Shown piece after piece: positions 58,733-64,000 of a DNA stretch of 64,000 nucleotides. How positions within the stretch are numbered: the stretch's first letter is position 1; the number at the start of each line of letters is the position of its first letter. This DNA is from Cichorium intybus (taxonomy: Eukaryota; Streptophyta; Magnoliopsida; Asterales; Asteraceae). The notes under the pieces are model-generated. The model was given only the letters and a program-made list of their open reading frames with translations, did no database searches and was not told the DNA's origin. Where the stretch lies: NCBI GenBank assembly GCA_023525715.1, contig CM042017.1:79863857-79927856 (forward strand), written 5' to 3'. A program made the translations under genes and the position numbers.

Positions 58733-59231
58733 CTACCAGGAGGATTCACAAAAAAATGTTCTTGGCCCATCAAAAATCAGTGGTGGTGAATAAGCAATTC
58801 TTGGCCCATACATCATTCCATCAACATGTTCACTGCTCACCAAAGAGTTCATTTCCTGCTGTGAAACTAGAGAATGGCAGGTAGGAGACAGAATGTTGAC
58901 AATATGGTGATCCAGAGAATGTATATTGTGGAGGCAGATATAGCTGTGCATCACCATTAACACAGATGAGTGGTGTGGTGACTGGAGAATATGTACCATA
59001 TGGAATTTGTGAATTGTAGCCATAACCCTGTGTGAAACACAAGAGAAATTCCTATATAGATAGCCTGAAAAATAAAAACAGAAGTAAAATGGAAAGACTT
59101 ATTACTATGCAATAGTTGTGAGATACTGAAACGCAAAAACTAAATTCAAAAGGTATCCGTTAACATACAGTGTTTCTGTGTTAGTGAATGGAGAGTATTC
59201 ATCCTATTTACCCGAGCCATTTGAAACCTGT
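58733..59231 (-). pseudogene. captured gene fragment: YTH-domain (ECT-like) protein, N-terminal region
   Basis: Minus strand inside hAT element M. An exon-like piece at about 58733-59031, after a splice acceptor (TTTCACACAG), reads GYGYNSQIPYGTYSPVTTPL and later LYLPPQYTFSGSPY. After a one-base shift it continues as QQEMNSLVSSEHVDGMMYGP. An upstream piece at about 59157-59231, also after an acceptor (TTTTTCTACAG), reads SNGSGK*DEYSPFTNTETL. The Tyr/Pro/Gly-rich pattern matches the low-complexity N-terminus of plant ECT proteins, which bind m6A RNA through a C-terminal YTH domain. That domain is not present here. Intron-like sequence between pieces shows genomic capture. The stop and the shift make it non-functional. 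Confidence 0.65.
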
Positions 59232-59299
59232 AGAAAAAATAACCAATAATAATGTCATCAAAAGGTATTTTTCAAGAACTGAAAGCTAGACTAAAATAA

Positions 59300-59400
59300 A
59301 AACAAACCTTTGTAGTACATTGGACTATACCTTGAATAGCTGATTGCAACATCTTGACTCTTGAGAACTATTAGAACAAACTAAAAACTCATTTGCGCCG
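59300..59400 (-). pseudogene. possible further exon of the captured gene
   Basis: The minus strand reads VAISYSRYSPMYYKG followed by a donor-like GTTTGT at about 59305. It lies upstream of the other exons, at the right spacing. Weak. Confidence 0.35.
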
Positions 59401-59994
59401 ACCTTGGCTATGTCAACTAGCACAAACCAAGTCGACGCGACCTGAACATATTTGTTTTATTTTTTCGTTAATGTTTGATTTTCTGCTAGATTAAAATGAT
59501 ATTAGAGTAACAAATAACCAACTAAAGCAGTCGATTTCAAGAGGCATTAGAATGATTGAATAACCGAATGAGAATATTAGAATAAGAGAAATCCTCAAAC
59601 TGAAATCAGATTATGCCTCACTCGATTTAGGGAACACATTTAAATCGCGATTCTAAGAAATTGATTTATCAGCATAATAGAGATCATCAAATCATGCCTC
59701 ACTGGATTTAGAGAACTCATCAGTCGACCCCTCGATCTTCTACGTATTGGTTTTTCAAGGTGTCGATTACAACTCTCAAGGTTGACTTCAATTATCCCCA
59801 TCCCATGCAAGAGAGCCTTTATGGCCTTGCATCCAGCGAATACAAAATCGATATACTGATTTGTTTTGGTCTGAAGTTATCGGGCCAAATGATATCCATA
59901 CTTAATGAATAGACTAAATCTATGACCCGTTTTTGTTTGCTGGCCTGGGACTTAGCCCATCTCGCCCAAGTATTGGGCCGGCCTTGACCCAACA

Positions 59995-60823
59995 TTTTGT
60001 ACAGCTGCTACTGAGAGAGGATTAACAGAGATCGACGATATTCTATCTGAATGTCTTACAGAAGCCTTATTATTTCAGTTTCCTGTGGCTCTTAGAAGTT
60101 TATTTGCAACTATGTTGATTTATTTCGATCCTGGGGATGTTTGCAAGTTATGGGATGACCACTATAGTTCACTTTCCAAAGATTATAGGCAACAATGTGA
60201 GAGTGTTGAATGAGTTTAATGTATGGTTCTTGTAGATATTGTTATATTTTTGAAATCTATGCGTAAGGATCTTGGTGACTTTTATCTCCCTATAGTAAAT
60301 ACAACCATCAATTTAGAATCTAAAGGATATCCTGAGGTACAAGAGGAGTATTCTTGGTTGTTGAATATGAACACCATCGTGCTAAAGATTCTCTCAATAT
60401 AGAAACTCCATATGATGATATCATGAGACACGTAGATCATAATCTACCACGTGCTTTTTTTATAGATGGTATTGGTAGAACTGGAAAAACTTTTTTGTAC
60501 AAAGAATTGTTTGTCGAGGTTCATTCCTGTGGTCTTATTGCACTTGAGACTGCTACATCTGGTGTTGCGGCTAATAATATGTCTGGAGGGAGAACATCTC
60601 ACTTGCGATTTAAGATTCCCATAAATATTAATAATAACTCTATACAATATCAAACAACGGAGTAGGGCTACTCAACTACTTCGTTTGGCAAAAATAGTCA
60701 TAAGGGATGAATCAACAATTTCATAGGCAAGCAGTAGAGGCGGTGGATAGAACGATCAAGACATTACAAATGTGAGCCTCCCCTTTGGTGGAAAGATAAT
60801 GAATGATCTTGGGGTGGTTTTAA
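59995..60823 (+). pseudogene. Helitron helicase fragment, N-terminal part
   Basis: Reads TFCTAATERGLTEIDDILSE and later LFQFPVALRSLFATMLIYF, the linker before the helicase. The open frame 60354-60665 has FFIDGIGRTGKTFLYK, the Walker A loop (about 60468-60491; GxxxxGKT kept although the usual Pro and Gly are changed), then LETATSGVAANNMSGGRTSH, typical of the PIF1-like Helitron helicase. A stop at 60663 precedes a decayed continuation (RATQLLRLAK, then PFGGKI). Cut by solo LTR N at 60823. Confidence 0.85.
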
Positions 60824-63502
60824 TGTGACAACTGTCAAATTAGTCAACGAAAGTCAACTCAAGTCAACCAGAGCGTACTAGATTTTTTTGGTATAAATGA
60901 AAAAAAAAATTACATCGTGAATAGTGTCCGACATGAACAGTAATTCGACGTGAATAGTGTTCAGTAAAAAAAAAAAAAGAAAACAACAAAATTTCAAAGT
61001 TCTCTTCAAAAAGGGTGGGAAGACTTTGAAACTTGTATTTTTCAATTTTTTTTATATAATTTTATTAAAGTGGGCCCCACTTAATTATTTATTCATATTT
61101 ATATATTTTACCCCCAAAGAATTCGTATTTTCATTTCGAACAGTACGTATTCAATACGTATTGTTAAGTTTATCAAAAATATTATGATTTTTTATAAAAC
61201 GAAAAATTTACCGTCAAAACCGTATCGTCGATACGAACAACCTGACGTCAAAATTTAATATTATTGATATCAGTTTTATATTTAATATTTTCTTTTTCTT
61301 TAAAATGAAATTGTATTTACATTTAAACCCTATATTTTCATTAAACATACAATTAATACCCTTATGTTAATTCGTTAAAGATTTTAGTTAAAAAGTTGAT
61401 ATTATTAAACTACGATTTTTGTAGATTATAGTTTTATAAACAAAAATCATTCTTTTTATATAAAAACTATTAATCTATTTAAAGTGTATTTTAAGGGTAT
61501 GTTTTGTCATAAACAATTTCTAAAAGCTATAAAAGTCAAATACCTGTATCTTGAGGGCTGCTATACCAAAATAAATCTACTATAAATAGGACTCAAATTC
61601 TCATAATCAAACCACACCAATACAAGCCTATACACATATCGAGAGAGTTGTAGAGATATAGCTTGAAAATATAGTAGAAAAATAGAAAAAGAGGGTTCGA
61701 GTTAGAAGCAGTAAGAGTCGGGCGATCTAACAACAATTGGTGATAAGATCATCATCGACATTAAGGTGAGTTCATACCCCTTCTTTTTATATTTATTTAA
61801 GTTTTTAAGGGGGATAATACAAGTTATACTATAAAAATAGCTATTCATACTCATTTGTAACAGTAGTAAACAAAATGTAAATTTTGTAAACATCATTATG
61901 ACAACAATTCAATTATAGTTCCAAAATATAATATCGAATGATCTACTTACGAGAACGGTGTCTAGGCCGATCATTTGAGCTAGGTTGCTGGATTTCCGAA
62001 AGGTTTATACGCTGAAAGGGTCCTGCCTCCCCATTTGATCTTCTACCTGGCCGTTCTTTATTTGATAGTCATGAAATATTATATTTGAATTAATAAAGAG
62101 TATAACCAAGTTATTACACCACTATTATGGAAAATATCTTAAAAGATATTGTTTATAACCATTTAAATAAGTTATTTCACATATATTCGTAAATATATGT
62201 TTTTCACGACAAGAATACTAAAAATAAACTATTATAGGAATAGTTTGTGGTTACAAATGTTACTATAACCGTTAGAACAAGATAATTAATTATATACAAA
62301 TATATAATTATTATACATTACAATATTATCATGGGAAAAATGATAAATGGGCAAATACAAGGGTTTTTCATATACAAACTTTACGTAAACAAGTTGATTG
62401 ATACATACATTTTTGTGAGACGGGTCTTCACAGTGCTTATTTAAGTACATACTATAAGTCATGAAATTTATAACCAGAGTCTCGGTAAGAGAACGTGATA
62501 TTTGTGTATAGATCTATACGGGATTGACAACCCCGCACCTGAGCTGCTAGCTACAGCTAGACCGACGGGTCTGAGGTGACAAATGTCATAACAGTCCGAC
62601 GCCTGAAGAACGTCGAAGCAGGCCTACATGGTCACAGTATGGTTATAGGACGTCTCGCATGGGAAATCAACTTTATAAATTGTTTATATGGAAATATACA
62701 TTTTCAAAGGTTTTATACTACAAGCTACGCTATACATTTTAGTCTTTGGATTTTTAAAACTTGGATACATTCATAAGAAAATATTGGATTTTCTTGGAGT
62801 ATAATACTACATTTTACAAGGAAAGAGATTCCTTATACAAGTTTTATGGTATTAAAACTACATTTTTACAAGTTACAAATATAAGTATGGTTTTACTTAT
62901 ATACACTGGTTCTATGGGAATTGAAACTATGTTTTATAAAAGGTATAAATATAAGGTACGATTTACTTATATATACTAGTTTTATGGAATTAAGTCTACG
63001 ATTAGTCTACAAGTATACATCTATTTACACGGTTTCATACAACAATAAAACCACGTAATACTATTTTCAAGTATAGAAATACTTATACATTTACGGTCTT
63101 TGGGTTTTAAGACTACGACTCATTTATAAGAAAATATTGGATTTTCTGGTTTCCAACACTATATTTTTACAAGGAAAAAGGATTATGAATTTTCTCATAC
63201 AAAAATCTTATGAACTCACCAACGTAATGTTGACACTCTATCAAACTACTTGTATTCTCAGGAAATTGATAAGGTAACTACAACCTTTGACGATGTGTCG
63301 CTATGGCGTCATACTATGTATTTTGATATCATATTGTAATTGTATTTAAAACATACAATCTTTTGAACTCTTGTAACATTTACAATTATGTATATGATGG
63401 ATGTGTTTGCTTTGATCACTATTGTACAAACGTTGTTGTGATACTGTTTATGAAGTCATCCACCCTCAGACGTTTCCGCCATCGTGGTTTGGGGGTGTGA
63501 CA
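60824..63502 (+). mobile_element. solo LTR N
   Basis: 2679 bases from TGTGACAACTGTC to GGGGGTGTGACA, flanked by TTTAA at 60819-60823 and 63503-63507. The TATA box TATAAATA is at 61581-61588. It has no primer site or coding interior. The short frames inside it are chance frames. Removing it joins the helicase reading at GGV or F, then KQVLLVVRCG. Confidence 0.87.
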
Positions 63503-63507
63503 TTTAA

Positions 63508-64000
63508 ACAGGTCTTGCTAGTTGTTAGATGTGGAACTCGAGCAGAAATTGTAAACTCTAGCTTGTGGATGTCTCCTCTTTGGTCTTTGATAAAAAAGAT
63601 GCAATTAACTATAAATATGAGGGCACTGACTGATCCATGCTTTTCATATTTTTCAATATGAATTGGCGACGAAGATAAAAGCTATCGTTGGAATTTTTAT
63701 CCGAACACCTTACATTGGTCAAGCAAAATCGAAAGACGATTTGATTAATGCAATATTTCCTTCTATGGAATCAATGGAGATTCTTTGGATTATATTATTT
63801 CTAGGGCGATATTATCAACTAAAAATGAAAATGTCGATGAAATTAATGATCGGTTGTTAAACTCTCTAAATGTTAGTGGTTTACCCCCTTACTAGCTTTG
63901 ACTCAAAATTGGATGCCGTATAATACTTTTACGGAATATTGATCCTTCAAATGGATTATATAATGACACAATATTAATATGCGAAGGTTTTCAATTGAAC
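63508..64000 (+). pseudogene. Helitron helicase fragment, C-terminal part (runs off window)
   Basis: Reads KQVLLVVRCGTRAEIVNSSL, PLWSLIKKMQLTINMRALTD, then after a stop a piece with IGQAKSKDDLINAIFPSMES and, in another frame, RAILSTKNENVDEINDRLLN. These are the conserved middle motifs of the Helitron helicase. At least one stop and two shifts. It continues beyond the window. Confidence 0.82.

Larger units (their letters stand above)
58474..59986. mobile_element. non-autonomous hAT element M
   Basis: 1513 bases. Left end CAGGGCTGGCCCATTGC; right end, reverse complemented, CAAGGCCGGCCCAATAC: imperfect terminal inverted repeats. The 8-base duplication ACCCAACA is at 58466-58473 and 59987-59994. 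Subterminal repeats of GGGCGAGATGG occur near the left end (three copies, 58500-58580) and once inverted at the right end (about 59955-59968). There is no transposase. It carries exon-like pieces of a YTH-domain gene. Confidence 0.88.
49132..64000 (+). mobile_element. decayed Helitron K, split by three later insertions
   Basis: Coding remnants at 49132-49178, 57713-58473, 59995-60823 and 63508-64000 read in order as Helitron Rep followed by helicase. They are separated by elements L, M and N, each with its own target duplication. Element J abuts the left end. The HUH motif part of Rep is not in the window, and neither Helitron terminus is seen. Confidence 0.85.

Noticed and set aside
62576..62979. 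Two short plus-strand frames in solo LTR N
   Set aside because: AT-rich chance frames inside an LTR, no motif.

Overview
This window is repeat-rich plant nuclear DNA, most likely from a eudicot with a large genome; I cannot name the species. The evidence is stacked LTR retrotransposons using plant initiator-Met or tRNA-Asp primer sites, a plant-type Helitron, a hAT element carrying a piece of a plant YTH-domain gene, very AT-rich sequence and LTR TATA boxes. I see no intact host gene. Letters A to N name the elements below.

Left part (1-23587): an old Ty3/gypsy element A (minus strand) is split in its gag by Copia-type element B (plus strand, 4649-22825, target duplication GTAAG). B's 3' LTR is split by a relative in the opposite orientation, C (12429-22804). 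C is split by a solo gypsy-type LTR, D (15527-18432, duplication AATGC). That makes four nested levels. B and C keep only a broken gag; the rest of their interior is non-coding but full of hairpins shared by both copies. In several hairpins the stem bases differ between B and C while pairing is kept. This covariation is the most interesting signal in the window.

Middle part (23588-47955): an LTR block; a decayed minus-strand gypsy element E (about 25535-32842) holding solo LTR F (29014-30857, duplication TCGCG) and a tRNA-like insertion near 32274; a non-autonomous Athila/Tat-like element G (33892-38311) with a tRNA-Asp primer site; an intact, recently inserted chromovirus-type gypsy element H (40743-45929; one 1519-residue Gag-Pol frame, LTRs differing at one base, duplication AAATA); and a further gypsy LTR I (46389-47955).

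Right part (47956-64000): a truncated Athila-like element J, then a decayed Helitron K (Rep then helicase, plus strand) that can be read across three later insertions: gypsy-derived L (49179-57707; near-identical 2.4 kb LTRs around a dead pol, duplication GTCAC), hAT element M (58474-59986; 8-bp duplication ACCCAACA; carries exons resembling a YTH-domain protein) and solo LTR N (60824-63502; duplication TTTAA).

Functionally, only H looks able to encode its own transposition. B, C, G and L look non-autonomous and would need proteins from relatives elsewhere. All coordinates, target duplications and pairings were read by eye; no alignment, folding or database search was run.
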